Origin: Trichomonas vaginalis G3
Lineage: Eukaryota > Parabasalia > Trichomonadida > Trichomonadidae
Direction of reading: 5' to 3'
NCBI RefSeq assembly: GCF_026262505.1
Contig: NC_067204.1
Span: 1,707,797 to 1,771,796 of the forward strand
DNA length: 64,000 bases
Positions 31,112 to 40,317 of the stretch are shown in pieces. Position numbers and translations under genes: made by a program. Below the pieces are notes generated by a model. It ran no database searches. It was not told where the DNA came from and saw only the letters and a program-made list of their open reading frames with translations. How positions within the stretch are numbered: position 1 is the stretch's first letter; each line of letters starts with the position of its first letter.

Positions 31112-31696
31112 TTACTTTACATAACCACCTGCTGCCATAAGTCTTTGACGCCAACCCATACCAGCTAATGAAGGTTGACTTGGTTTAGTTTCCAAACTAA
31201 ACTTTGGTTTTGGTTTATCTTCAGTTTTTGGTTTCTCTTCTTCTATCGGTTTTTCGTCACTTTTCGGTTCCTCTGACTTTACTTCACTTGCAGGAACAGT
31301 TGTGTCGTCAACATCTTCATAAATATCATATGCCATTTGTTTTTGTTTTCCTTTCAACTTTTTGTGTTTGTTGTAAAGTTTAGAATATTTTGACTCTAAG
31401 TCAATGAGATGTTCTATAATGAACTGTTGGTCAGTGAAGTAAACTTTTCCATCTGTTGTCTCGAAAGCTCCTTCAGACTTCAATATTTTATTTGTGAGAG
31501 TCTGTTTCTTTTTTGAGATACTAGCCGTTCCATTTCTATGAAAAGTGACTTTATAGTTAGGGTTTGTATTTCCAGACCTGGCACTTTCTATTATTGAATT
31601 TTTCTCTTCATCTGTAAGTTCTTTGACAGGTTTTGACAATGGTTCTGAACTTTTTGTTTGTGGTGTCAAATCTACCGTTTCAACTTCTTCGGTCAT
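31112..31696 (-). CDS. Polinton 1: Lys/Glu-rich protein with conserved C-terminal tail
   Basis: 194 residues, open. Acidic N-terminus (MTEEVETVDLTP), a small domain NPNYKVTFHRNGTASISKKK with FFTDQQ-like helices, a KPKTEDKPKPK linker and a compact end SLAGMGWRQRLMAAGGYVK. The last segment resembles the processed tail peptides of virion proteins. Nearly identical in Polinton 2. Start is preceded by TTTTTACTGAGATGAA, shared with the next small gene. Confidence 0.65.
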   Translation of the reverse strand: MTEEVETVDLTPQTKSSEPLSKPVKELTDEEKNSIIESARSGNTNPNYKVTFHRNGTASISKKKQTLTNKILKSEGAFETTDGKVYFTDQQFIIEHLIDLESKYSKLYNKHKKLKGKQKQMAYDIYEDVDDTTVPASEVKSEEPKSDEKPIEEEKPKTEDKPKPKFSLETKPSQPSLAGMGWRQRLMAAGGYVK

Positions 31697-31715
31697 TTCA
31701 TCTCAGTAAAAAATT

Positions 31716-31866
31716 TTAGTTTGGTTTGTTTTCAACTGGTTGTTAGGTTTTTTAAGTCGGTCTAAAACTTCCTGAGGTATAGGAAGAACTTGACAAACAC
31801 GTGTGTAACTGCTGGAAGTCGACAAATCCATCTTGAACCCATTTGTCTCAATGCTGTATTGTTCAT
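31716..31866 (-). pseudogene. Polinton 1: very small conserved protein, not intact
   Basis: Counterpart of the 49-residue gene at 49738-49887 in Polinton 2 (MNNTALRQMGSRWICRLPAV). Same TTTTTACTGAGATGAAATG start context as its neighbour. Function unknown. Confidence 0.45.
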
Positions 31867-31885
31867 TTCATCTCAGTAAAAAACT

Positions 31886-32286
31886 TTACATTCCCCAAGT
31901 TTGAGGTGGTTGCGGTTGGTTATTGTTTACCCACTGTTGTGCATGGTTATATCCTCTGTTAAAGAATCTTTCACCTTGGTCCATATAGTGTCCTGCTTGG
32001 TTATAGTAGTCATTTGCTTTGTTATAATAGTTTCCTGCTTGTCTTCCTACATTGTCCATCCATCCTTGAACTTTTCCTCTTGTTTCAGGATTTGGAATAA
32101 GATTTGCTGCATCTCGTGCTACATCCCAACCTTTCTGTACAGTTTGTATAATAGGTTGTGCTTTCTCTTTAAGTATACCTAATGTACTCAAAATCTTCCT
32201 TCCAACTCCAAATACACCTCTGGCTATTGTTCCACTGCGGGCAAAAATCTGGATGCAACTCCTGCTAATGCGCCAAATAAACCCAT
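31886..32286 (-). pseudogene. Polinton 1: amphipathic small virion-like protein, not intact
   Basis: Same as 49317-49718 in Polinton 2: N-terminal MGLFGALAGVASRFLPAVG is glycine-rich and hydrophobic, followed by a basic amphipathic helix and a Tyr/Asn/Gln-rich tail with repeats like NYYNKANDYYNQAGHY. The pattern recalls membrane-lytic minor capsid proteins such as adenovirus VI. Met-Gly at the start would allow N-myristoylation. Confidence 0.55.
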
Positions 32287-32303
32287 TTCTTATGGGTTAA
32301 AAA

Positions 32304-33259
32304 ATGACGAATCCAAACAAGGACCCCTATGTTTCTAAGGCAACAAAAAAAGCACTCATGATAAAAATCTTTAGTTCAACACCAAATGCTTGGTTTATGG
32401 ATATCTTGGAAAACATTCCGAGGTATAGAGAAGATGGACCTCCATACTGGCTAATATTTGTCGGTCAAAACACAAGATACTGTGAAGCCATACCATTATG
32501 GTCCAAAAATATTTTAGATGTGAAAACTGCTTTGACAATATTCGTTGACAAATACCATCCAACAAAACTGACATCTGACTGTGAAAGTTCTTTCAAATCA
32601 GATGATGTAAAAAACTATCTGCGTTCAAAAAATGTAAACCAAATTTCATTGTCGACCAAAACCATTCTGCTCTTGGTGTCATTGACGGTTGTATAAAAAT
32701 GTTAGAGACTTAAACCAACCACAAGGTGGTGAAGCAAATGAAATGTCATATGACGACAAATATAGACACTTCTCCATGGCAAAGATGAGACAAGTTTTAA
32801 ATATTTACAATAACCGTAAACAAAAAGGTTTGGGAAACCACTCCCCCGAAGAAATGAAAAACAACCCTGACTTAGAGAAAGACTATATATTTAATAATTT
32901 AGTCAAAAGGGATAACAAGAAAGAATGCGGGCTTCAAACTTCAGAAAGGTGACAAAGTAAAAATAGAAATACCTAAACGCGACCCATATGAAAATACTAT
33001 TGACTATGACAACAATGGGAACCCGACAGGTACTCACATTCGTGTTCGTAAAAATAGAAGAAAGTATACAAGAGAATATTATGAAGTTTTAGGCAAACAT
33101 GGCAAAATGTACACACTGCAAGCAGAAGATAAAACGACAATTGTCAGACCTCGTTTCAAACTTGTCAAAGTTCAAGGTGGTATACTTTCAAAAACAGTTC
33201 CTAACAAATATAAGACAACTCCTGACGAATATGCTAAAGAAGTTGAAAATGACGACTAA
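32304..33259 (+). pseudogene. Polinton 1: retroviral-type integrase (rve), not intact
   Basis: The catalytic core can be followed: AWFMDILENIP gives the first acidic strand, then YWLIFVGQNTRYCEAIPL and a second acidic site in KLTSDCESSF. The C-terminal part (GDKVKIEIPKRDP, later RRKYTREYYEVLGKHGKMYTL) resembles the small SH3-like C-terminal domain of integrases. It faces the fibre gene tail to tail with a few bases of overlap. The region carries several breaks. Confidence 0.82.
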
Positions 33260-34520
33260 GCATTTCTATACCATGCGTAAACTGTCATGTAAGGTGGCAT
33301 GTATTCTTTACTTTGTCCCGTTGTTTGCGTATATCCTGAAACGCGATGTGTATGGTTTCCATCTCCCTGAGTGTTACCCCAGAAACAATTTATAGCAAAC
33401 TGAACGTTGTCTTTAACATCATATCCTTTACCTTTTTTCATTGCTGACCAATCCCAAAATTATGCTTATGCCAACCTGCTTGAGATGTACTTAAATCTAT
33501 GTAGTGACTATGTGCAGGTAAATTTTCACCTGAAATCGTTTTACTTCCACCTGTTTCCTTTGAAGAGTTTGCACAATACAAAAACCTGTCGACTATTTGA
33601 GTCCAAGTTCCAAAACCCAGAACTGTTTCTGGTCTGGTAGAGTTCATTGACGTATAAATAGAGCCTATAGGATATAATGTTTGAAGCATTTCTGTCTTTA
33701 ATGTTTGAAGCTCTGTTTTGTCTGCTTTCTTGTCATATAAATCTTGAGCAGTGAATTTAATATTATGTTCATCCTTCATGACATAAACATCTTTACATCT
33801 AATGTTTCTCATCGTCGTTATGTCGTCATCCGATGTTAAACCTTGTGGAAAGTTAGGAGGTTTACAATATATTGCATCCCCACCAGTTTCTTCAACCGTT
33901 CCTTCAATACTTTCTATAGCAACAGTTGTAAAACTTGTATGTGTATGGTTCTTATTTGCTTTCTTTTCAAGGCTAACGTTTAAGTCTGTTATTTCAGAAG
34001 ATGTATGTGTATGTCCAACGGCACTTTTACTGTTTAAGGTTTCTTGTAAGTTTGTAATATCAGATATAGAATGTGTATGAGTCTTTTTAGAATATTCGTT
34101 TTCAGCTCTTGTCACTTCACTTGACATTTTATTGTCAACATATGTTTTGTCTGCTAGTTCAGGATGAGTATGTTCTTTTGTTGCATAAGCATTGTTAGCT
34201 CTTTCTTCTTCTTTTGCTATTGCATCGTCTACATATTCTTTGTCAGCTTTGTTGTCAACATCTGCTTTCAAAAGAAGTTCATTTATAGGTTTCTCGTTTA
34301 AAGTTCCTTTTGTTGGATTTATACAGACAGTATTGTTCTTCTTGTCTTGAAACAGAAACTCATCTGTCATTGGGTTTAATGTCAGTTTTAAGTTTCCTTC
34401 TTTCAATGACTCAGATATCTTAGAATAGTTTGAAAAGTTTGTTGTGTTCTTATTTAGAGCTTGCATAATGAGTTGTCGGTTGTGTTGTATTTCTCTCATA
34501 GACGCTGTTTCATTTGACAT
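33256..34520 (-). pseudogene. Polinton 1: phage-type tail-fibre / receptor-binding protein, not intact
   Basis: N-terminal MSNETASMREIQHNRQLIMQ helix, then a shaft made of repeats KADKEYVDD and THTHSISDITNLQETLNSK, GHTHTSSEITDL, NHTHTSF. HxH motifs of this kind bind metal in trimeric phage fibres such as T4 gp37. Next comes TLYPIGSIYTSMNSTRPETV, then GFGTWTQIVDRFLYCA, ENLPAHSH, and the C-terminal end PPYMTVYAWYRNA. That order is the signature of the tip domain of phage T4 gp10/gp12-like and tail-collar proteins. Likely role: host attachment at capsid vertices. The start lies in a divergent promoter with 34539. Confidence 0.82.
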
Positions 34521-34538
34521 TTTTATTCTAGATAAAAT

Positions 34539-35383
34539 ATGCTTCCAATAGAAAAAGAAAATTCAAGAGTTGCTACAACTAAACCATTAGATGAACTTTT
34601 TACTAATGTCGGTCAAAAGTTTGAGACAGAGACCGTAAAGCATGAAGGCTATCGTTTTGACTACCATTAAGATGGCTAAGAGACCCATCTGTCACAAAAG
34701 CTATTGGCTTTCGTAGAATGAAGTCCATTTCAGAAGCCATACATGGTTTCCCATTTACGGTCGGTTTTGGAGTTCGATACTATAACAAAGAAAAACGTAT
34801 GTATGAGAAATTTAACAGGGAAAACTTTTACAAGTTAGTTTGCTTGTAAACTTAGAAACAACTCTTCAAGCTTTTCAAGAAAAATAAACGATATCTATCT
34901 CGAATATGCAAAACAGTATAACATTGACGAAGGAGAGTACCATCTCGATATTATTTATGACAGGAAAAATGCAACTGTTAAAATCAATAGAATAGAAGAC
35001 CTTGGAGAAAACGTTTATATTTCTACAAAATATAACAACTTGGCATGGCATAGATTTTTGAGGATGTTAAATCAGCCTGCAGCATATCCAGTACACCCAG
35101 ACTTTTATGAAGTCGAAAACCCTAATGGAACATATGAAAATGTTTTCGACCAAGATGCTATTATTGTTCATGCTTCATTTTCTGGCGCCCAAAACTCTTT
35201 CTTATGCTTGGCAAATGACTTTTACGAAAACCTACAAAGTTATACGAACCACCAAGTGGAAGTATTTCAGACTTTCAAGTATGGTTTACTACAGATGGAA
35301 GAAAAAGAATAATTCCATTATACCATGCGTTTTACTTAGAACTTAGTTTCATATACAACTACTATCGAACGGTAAAAATATAA
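34539..35383 (+). pseudogene. Polinton 1: protein with conserved ends and variable middle, not intact
   Basis: The first 60 residues (MLPIEKENSRVATTKPLDEL) and the last 70 (AIIVHASFSGAQNSFLCLAN onward) are nearly identical to the protein at 46082-46930 in Polinton 2. The central part differs strongly (for example TKYNNLAWHRFLRMLNQPAA here). It shares a promoter region with the fibre gene. I recognise no family; the setting suggests a virion surface protein. Confidence 0.55.
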
Positions 35384-35387
35384 TTTT

Positions 35388-35630
35388 TTAATACGGTTGA
35401 GGTGTTGGATTTGGTTGCCAACTAGACTGTGGTGCAGGTTCAGGCTGTTGTATAACAGGAGCTTGCTCTTCTGGTTCAGGGTCTTTAGGTAAATACCAAC
35501 GAACTGACCTACTCTTTTACCAATATTTTTGACTCCGTTCCAAATTCCTCTTCCTACGGTTTTTTATTCCATTCCATATACCTCTTCCAACTCTTCTGAA
35601 GAAGTTTCCAATACTACTGAAGAAACCCAT
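35388..35630 (-). pseudogene. Polinton 1: amphipathic MGFFSKIG-type peptide, not intact
   Basis: Counterpart of the open 80-residue gene at 45836-46078. The first half is a basic amphipathic helix (MGFFSKIGNFFRNVGRGIW, then GIKTVGRGIWNGVKNIGKRV), the second half is Pro/Gln-rich. This resembles membrane-active peptides of capsids. Confidence 0.5.
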
Positions 35631-35647
35631 TTACTATATGTAAAAAT

Positions 35648-36010
35648 CTAATGTCCGCCTAGTCTCTTACGTTTCCTGTTGAGTTCCATAGCATTCTTTA
35701 ACTGGAGCTCATACATTCTGTTTCTCCTCTGGTAGAAAACATATTCTGGGTCAACTCCTGTGTTCGCGTCATCTGCATAAAGTTGTTTATATCCCACCTC
35801 AGGGTTTGTATAAAACTCTTTCCATCTCATATTTGCATACCATGGTGGCAAACCTAACGCAGCGTCATTTGACATTGCAGTTTGCATTTGTACATCTGTT
35901 GGCACTTGACCATAGTTTGCCATTGCAGTTTGTATTCTAACTTCATTTGGAATATTCTCTGGGTTTGGTTGTCCAGGTTGCTGTGCATTCGCTAAGTTCT
36001 GTGCGTCCAT
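35648..36010 (-). CDS. Polinton 1: small conserved protein, 120 residues
   Basis: MDAQNLANAQQPGQPNPENI, an internal repeat (VRIQTAMANYGQVPTD, then VQMQTAMSNDAALG), and a basic C-terminus (NRKRKRLGGH). Practically identical in Polinton 2. The PPWYANMRWKEFYTNPEVGY part looks folded. Possible virion component; no known family. Confidence 0.65.
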   Translation of the reverse strand: MDAQNLANAQQPGQPNPENIPNEVRIQTAMANYGQVPTDVQMQTAMSNDAALGLPPWYANMRWKEFYTNPEVGYKQLYADDANTGVDPEYVFYQRRNRMYELQLKNAMELNRKRKRLGGH

Positions 36011-36033
36011 TTAATATTAGATAAAAATATCTC

Positions 36034-36165
36034 TTACGAGTACATATACTGAACATTTGCAGGCATTGGTTCATCTTCATATTCTCTGTACTTTTCTGCC
36101 ACGTCAAATAAATAAATGACACAATGGAAAAAACCTAAAACAAGTAGTCCGATTTCAAACCACAT
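36034..36165 (-). CDS. Polinton 1: 43-residue single-pass membrane peptide
   Basis: MWFEIGLLVLGFFHCVIYLF forms one membrane helix, followed by an acidic tail (EKYREYEDEPMP). Its 5' end overlaps the 3' end of the methyltransferase gene by about 30 bases, and the overlap is also seen in Polinton 2. Small size makes the call tentative, but the composition is not random. Confidence 0.55.
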   Translation of the reverse strand: MWFEIGLLVLGFFHCVIYLFDVAEKYREYEDEPMPANVQYMYS

Positions 36166-36968
36166 TTACTTACTAATAAAATTTCTTTGTTATGACACTT
36201 TCTCCAGTTTATAGGTCCTCTCTCATATTCTATCTTGTCATATCTAAACTCATAGTCATGTATGTCCTCTAACCATCTCATAACGGTTTCCAAACCACTT
36301 TTATCGGATGTAAAGTAAAAGCATGGATGGTTATGTAAAACGTCTAAAGTTTCTAAAGAGTCTCTCAAAGTCCAGTCTACTTGGTATTGAAAATCCCATG
36401 TGTTATAGAACGGCGGGTCCACTATAAAGAAAACATTTTCCTTGTCTTTATATTTTTCATACAAATCTGTCCAATGACATCTCACAAACTCTATACCCTC
36501 AATATATTTTTCTATGTCCTCTTTGAAAACATTTGTATAGTTAAGATATAAAACTTTTGACATAAGTGTTTCAATGTCATGAACTCTTATAGAACCACTA
36601 TATAATAGTCTAGCAGATATACTATCCCAGTCTATATATTCTGCTTTTTTCAAAACCTCTCTCACAATATTTTTGTTATCTAATGGTATACGTTCCATCT
36701 TACCTATAGGTATCTTTTCTTTTAACTCTTTCAATATATTGTTTGTGTCTGGAATATGTTTGAGACGGTCCATATAGTTGTCGAAGTCATTGCATATAAT
36801 CTTTGAGTCTGGGAATATTATATGACACAAATGGGATATATAGAAACTTCCACCGAACAAATCTACAAATGTTAGACCATTCGGTAGTTTCTTAAGTTCT
36901 CTCAATATAATATCTTTACATCTACTCTTATTTCCAAAGAACGGTAACGGTGGTTTTGTAAAATTCAT
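36135..36968 (-). CDS. Polinton 1: Dam-like DNA adenine N6-methyltransferase
   Basis: 277 residues, open. Motif X is PPLPFFGNKSR (residues 6-16), the S-adenosylmethionine motif I is TFVDLFGGSF (33-42), and catalytic motif IV is DPPF (184-187). The order X-I-IV and the size match the D12 class (Dam, DpnM). The enzyme would methylate adenine; the usual target of this class is GATC, which occurs inside the AGATCT palindromes of these elements. Adenine methylation is known in Trichomonas. Role could be marking or protecting element DNA; inference. The gene reaches into the terminal inverted repeat, so part of it is duplicated at the other end. Confidence 0.9.
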   Translation of the reverse strand: MNFTKPPLPFFGNKSRCKDIILRELKKLPNGLTFVDLFGGSFYISHLCHIIFPDSKIICNDFDNYMDRLKHIPDTNNILKELKEKIPIGKMERIPLDNKNIVREVLKKAEYIDWDSISARLLYSGSIRVHDIETLMSKVLYLNYTNVFKEDIEKYIEGIEFVRCHWTDLYEKYKDKENVFFIVDPPFYNTWDFQYQVDWTLRDSLETLDVLHNHPCFYFTSDKSGLETVMRWLEDIHDYEFRYDKIEYERGPINWRKCHNKEILLVSKCGLKSDYLF

Positions 36969-37207
36969 TTATATATAATAATAAAAATGTTTTTCCCTGA
37001 AAAGTGACAGAAAAGTGACAAAACATGAAAACATATATAATTTGTGAAAAGCGACACATTATATAATGTTTTCGACTCAGAAGAAGGCTTCTTCCCAGAA
37101 GCAATGGAGGAAGAAGAAGAGTCCTCCGAATATAAACTTCATTTATTAATAAACATCATCAGGGCTAGAAGGCACGAAGTGCCTGGAAGCCCCACTACTT
37201 TTTTTTT
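36363..37207 (-). repeat. right terminal inverted repeat of Polinton 1
   Basis: Inverse of 13603-14973, without the subterminal palindrome array. It includes the 5' part of the methyltransferase, its promoter (TATTATATATAAATG) and the terminal AGTGGGGCTTCCAGGCACTT, ending in a T-tract. Confidence 0.85.
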
Positions 37208-37410
37208 ATTTTTCCAATTAAAATTCAAAAAGGACACCATTCGGAATCGTCCAAAAATGAAATCGAGAAAGGGATAGACTAGCCCATTGTCACTTTTTAA
37301 TTTAGCAAATGAACGCTTATGGAGTGGAGTTTTTGGGTAAATCTGATTTGCTTATAAATGAAATAAAATCAAAAGAAACCATATTGGCATTATATTATGC
37401 AAAAATAAAT

Positions 37411-37858
37411 GATCTTACTTAGTACTTTTAAAGTTAATTTCAGAAAAAATTTGACACAATGGTATCCGGCACATACAAGTGGTGTACAACCAAAATATAA
37501 GTTGGTTTAAACATATATTGCTATATCTCATGATCTTACTTAGTACTTTTAAAGTTAATTTCAGAAAAAATTTGACACAATGGTATCCGGCACATACAAG
37601 TGGTGTACAACCAAAATATAAGTTGGTTTAAACATATATTGCTATATCTCATGATCTTACTTAGTACTTTTAAAGTTAATTTCAGAAAAAATTTGACACA
37701 ACGGTATCCGGCACATACAAGTGGTGTACAACCAAAATATAAGTTGGTTTAAACATATATTGCTATATCTCATGATCTTACTTAGTACTTTTAAAGTTAA
37801 TTTCAGAAAAAATTTGACACAATGGTATCCGGCACATACAAGTGGTGTACAACCAAAA
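37411..37858 (+). repeat. 121-bp tandem repeat, about 3.7 copies
   Basis: Copies start with GATCTTACTTAGTACTTTTA at 37411, 37532, 37653 and 37774, nearly identical. Located inside the MULE upstream of its transposase, so it may have been carried with it. Confidence 0.93.
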
Positions 37859-38019
37859 TTTCATATCCCTAGTTTTACATTTATGTTTAGTTTTATTTCA
37901 CCTAATTTTCAAAGATCATAATTGAATTAGATGGCCAAGCTATTCAAAACACGACCAAACTTATCAAAATAAGACCAATATATTCAAAATTCTTTATTCT
38001 TTCAAATCATTTCATTTTA

Positions 38020-39461
38020 ATGCAGATCCAAGATCACGAACTCACATATATCGAGTTGCTTAAGTATGGAGTGCAACAAGAAATCCACGCAGGTTGTAGT
38101 TATTCATATAAAACTAGGAAAGAAAGAAATCAAATCCAATTTAATTGTAAGTGGCCGAATTGTCCATGTCGCTTCCTTGTTGATACACTTCCCGATGACA
38201 AGTACCACATACGAAAATGTATTAACACCCACAATCATTCTGCCCCTTTTCCAAACAAATCACAACAAATTACATCATATTTTTCTAGATCTTATTTAAC
38301 AAGATATTTTGAATCAAATCAAAACCGTGTTTACGCACAATTAAGGTGTTTCAAAGATCTTAATATCCCATTTGATAGTGGGATCATTCCGGAAATGTTT
38401 CAACAATCTACAGATGCTTTAAAAAAGTTTTCTAAACGCCTTCATGCAATCAATACCCGTTTCTCAGCGGATGATGTTACATCTCTTGCAATTTTTGTCG
38501 ACATGGTTAAGAGTCATTCTCCAGATGATCTCATCGAGTTTATTCACGAGCCAGATCGTATGATTTTCTATTACGCCCCATTCGAAGCAAATGCTTTTTC
38601 ACATCAAATACAAACTTATCACATTGATTCCACTTATAAGCTCTTGCGCTCTCGCATACCATTTTATGCCGTCACTGGCAAATTCGCGGAATCAATTGTT
38701 TTCCGTTTTTGTATTTTTTCGTTTGGCCCGACACAAGTGAAAATATACAAGTTTGTCTCACAGCATATTTTGGCTCCATCAATCGCGAACCATCTTATTT
38801 TTCAATGGACTGCGCACCTCAAATCACAAATGCTGTTGAAACAGCCATCCCCTTATGCCAGATCATTTGGTGTGGCGTTCATGTGTTGCGCGCTGTCATG
38901 AGAAAGGCTGAAAAGTTTCAAGATCGTTCCAACTTCGAAACTTTCTATAACTTAATGAAGTTATTGGTCTTTGGTTCTGAAGAGGAAGAAATTGATCCTG
39001 ATGAAGTTTACAACAATTTAGAAGAAATTTTAAATGAGGAACCTGCTGCCCATGAATACTTTGACCGACAGTGGCGCCATCATCTTGACAGGTGGATGCT
39101 TCGCTATATAAATGAAGGAGATGGAACAAACAACATCTCCGAATCACATTTCAAGGTTTTGAAGCACCAGTACTTCCCAGAAAGGCGAAATCTTCGACTC
39201 GATGAACTTGTCATCGAGTTATATTCCAGTGTTGTTCCTTCATTCCTGATTAAGTTGCAAATTAAAGGTCTGGATTCAGAGAGAAGTGTTAAAGTTATCA
39301 AAAAAGTCACAAGAGATTTCGAAGAAATGACACAATTTAAAAAAGTCGAATGCATCAGTATGCTTGAAGCTGTTCAGAAAGGTCTGAAAAATGATACACT
39401 TGATCCCAACATTGTTTACTCAACATTAAAAATATTATTGCAAAGAAAACATTTGATTTAA
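38020..39461 (+). pseudogene. MULE transposase with one frameshift
   Basis: Start MQIQDHELTYIELLKYGVQQ. An N-terminal zinc-finger-like part (FNCKWPNCPCRF to NTHNHS: C-x5-C-x-C and H-x-H) precedes the DDE core. The first Asp is in YHIDSTYKL, the second in YFSMDCAPQITNAV with the typical MULE CGVH about 20 residues on, and the Glu is in NISESHFKVLK. The frame shifts once within or near the run of six T at about 38714-38719; both sides are otherwise open. A one-base slip explains it. About 480 residues in all. Confidence 0.85.
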
Positions 39462-39670
39462 TAAACATTTAATTTATTATAATTAATTTTTTATTACAGT
39501 ATAGTAAAAAATGCTATAAATAAATTATTATATTTTATTAAAATGTGACTTTTAATAGTAAGTGAATAAAATAAATCAGGAATTGGGAAAGAAATAAGGT
39601 TAATTAAAAATAATGAAAATTACAAGTTTAAGGTTAATGAAAAAGTGACAATGGGCGAGTTTGTCCCCCA

Positions 39671-40317
39671 CTCAAATGAAATCTTGGAGGTTTGCCAAAA
39701 TTGAATCCGCCAGTATTTATCGACCAAAATTATAATAAAAATAATTTTCGCAAAGTACTCTATCCAAATCATTCTTCAAAAAAATATTTTTTTGGTTCTT
39801 TTGTATAAAAAACGTTACACAAAACGCTTAGAAAATTTAAAATTTTTTCGAAAAAAATCTTTTTTTCATTAATGTGCTAGCTTTTTGAAAAATAATCATA
39901 TCGGTAGATAGGGGATAATATAGAGGTGCTTTATGAATAACTAAAATTCGGGAAAACTTGATATTCAACGAGAAAAACGCTTAACGAATCTCACATTTCT
40001 TGTAAACTTCACAAAAAATTGAGAACCTTATCTGGTCGTAAGCCTCCCTTAAGTCGGATAATTAGGACAACCATCCATAATGATGGATTTTAAAAGAGGT
40101 AAACACAGCACCTCCTTGCTTGTCATTAAAAATTGTACAATTGCTCAATGAATGTAAAAATTCGATATTTTTTCCCCGTTTTAAAGTTTTGTATTTACAC
40201 TCAATTTTCTTAGTGTTGTATTCTACAGCATTTACAATATATTGAACATTATTTAATAAATTTAAATATTCATTTGCAAATGCTGTAGAAAAATGTAGAA
40301 AAATCTATTGGAGTCTA
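39671..40317. other. non-coding stretch: right arm of the outer transposon, then spacer
   Basis: AT-rich, no gene. It contains the right outer inverted repeat (40033-40048) followed by TTAA. Beyond it, to 40317, lies the 3' flank of the decayed gene on the minus strand. Confidence 0.5.

Larger units (their letters stand above)
13603..37207 (+). mobile_element. Polinton 1 (Maverick), broken copy, about 23.6 kb
   Basis: Inverted terminal repeats start with AGTGGGGCTTCCAGGCACTT just inside an A-tract at the left (17 A) and a T-tract at the right (9 T). Between them lie the Polinton hallmark genes: protein-primed family B polymerase, retroviral-type integrase, A32-type packaging ATPase and a double-jelly-roll major capsid protein. 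Accessory genes include a superfamily 3 helicase, a Dam-like methyltransferase and a phage-type fibre. The element is complete in layout, but many genes are not open; about twenty or more breaks by eye. The capsid, methyltransferase and several small genes are still open. High similarity to Polinton 2 suggests a fairly young insertion. I saw no clear 6-bp target duplication, perhaps hidden by the homopolymer tracts. An adenain-like protease was not found. Confidence 0.93.
37271..39670 (+). mobile_element. Mutator-like (MULE) DNA transposon
   Basis: Ends share GCCCATTGTCACTTTTT (37282-37298) with its inverse at 39641-39657. Similarity extends outward to about 37271 and 39670 with a few mismatches. 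Length is about 2.4 kb. Between the ends lie a 121-bp tandem array and one transposase gene. No clear 8-10 bp target duplication was seen. It lies about 60 bases from the right end of Polinton 1. Confidence 0.75.
12796..40048. mobile_element. outer DNA-transposon shell with 16-bp terminal inverted repeats and TTAA flanks
   Basis: GGGAGGCTTACGACCA at 12796-12811 is repeated perfectly in inverse orientation at 40033-40048. TTAA lies immediately outside both copies (12792-12795 and 40049-40052), like a TTAA target-site duplication as made by piggyBac or Kolobok elements. Taking out Polinton 1 and the Mutator-like element leaves about 1.2 kb of non-coding DNA, the size of a non-autonomous element. 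The left end also shares ATTGTCACTTTTT with the Mutator-like element, so a relation to that family is possible. I infer nested insertion: shell first, the other elements later. Confidence 0.5.

Noticed and set aside
32304-33259. LTR retrotransposon, because of the retroviral-type integrase
   Set aside because: No reverse transcriptase, gag or long terminal direct repeats; the integrase lies among Polinton hallmark genes bounded by inverted repeats.
33256-34520. Bacteriophage contamination in the assembly
   Set aside because: The fibre gene occurs in two separate elements with eukaryotic Polinton genes on both sides and host genes beyond; composition fits the surroundings.
37411-37858. Possible CRISPR or LTR-type repeat
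   Set aside because: Head-to-tail 121-bp repeat without spacers, and no retroelement genes between copies.
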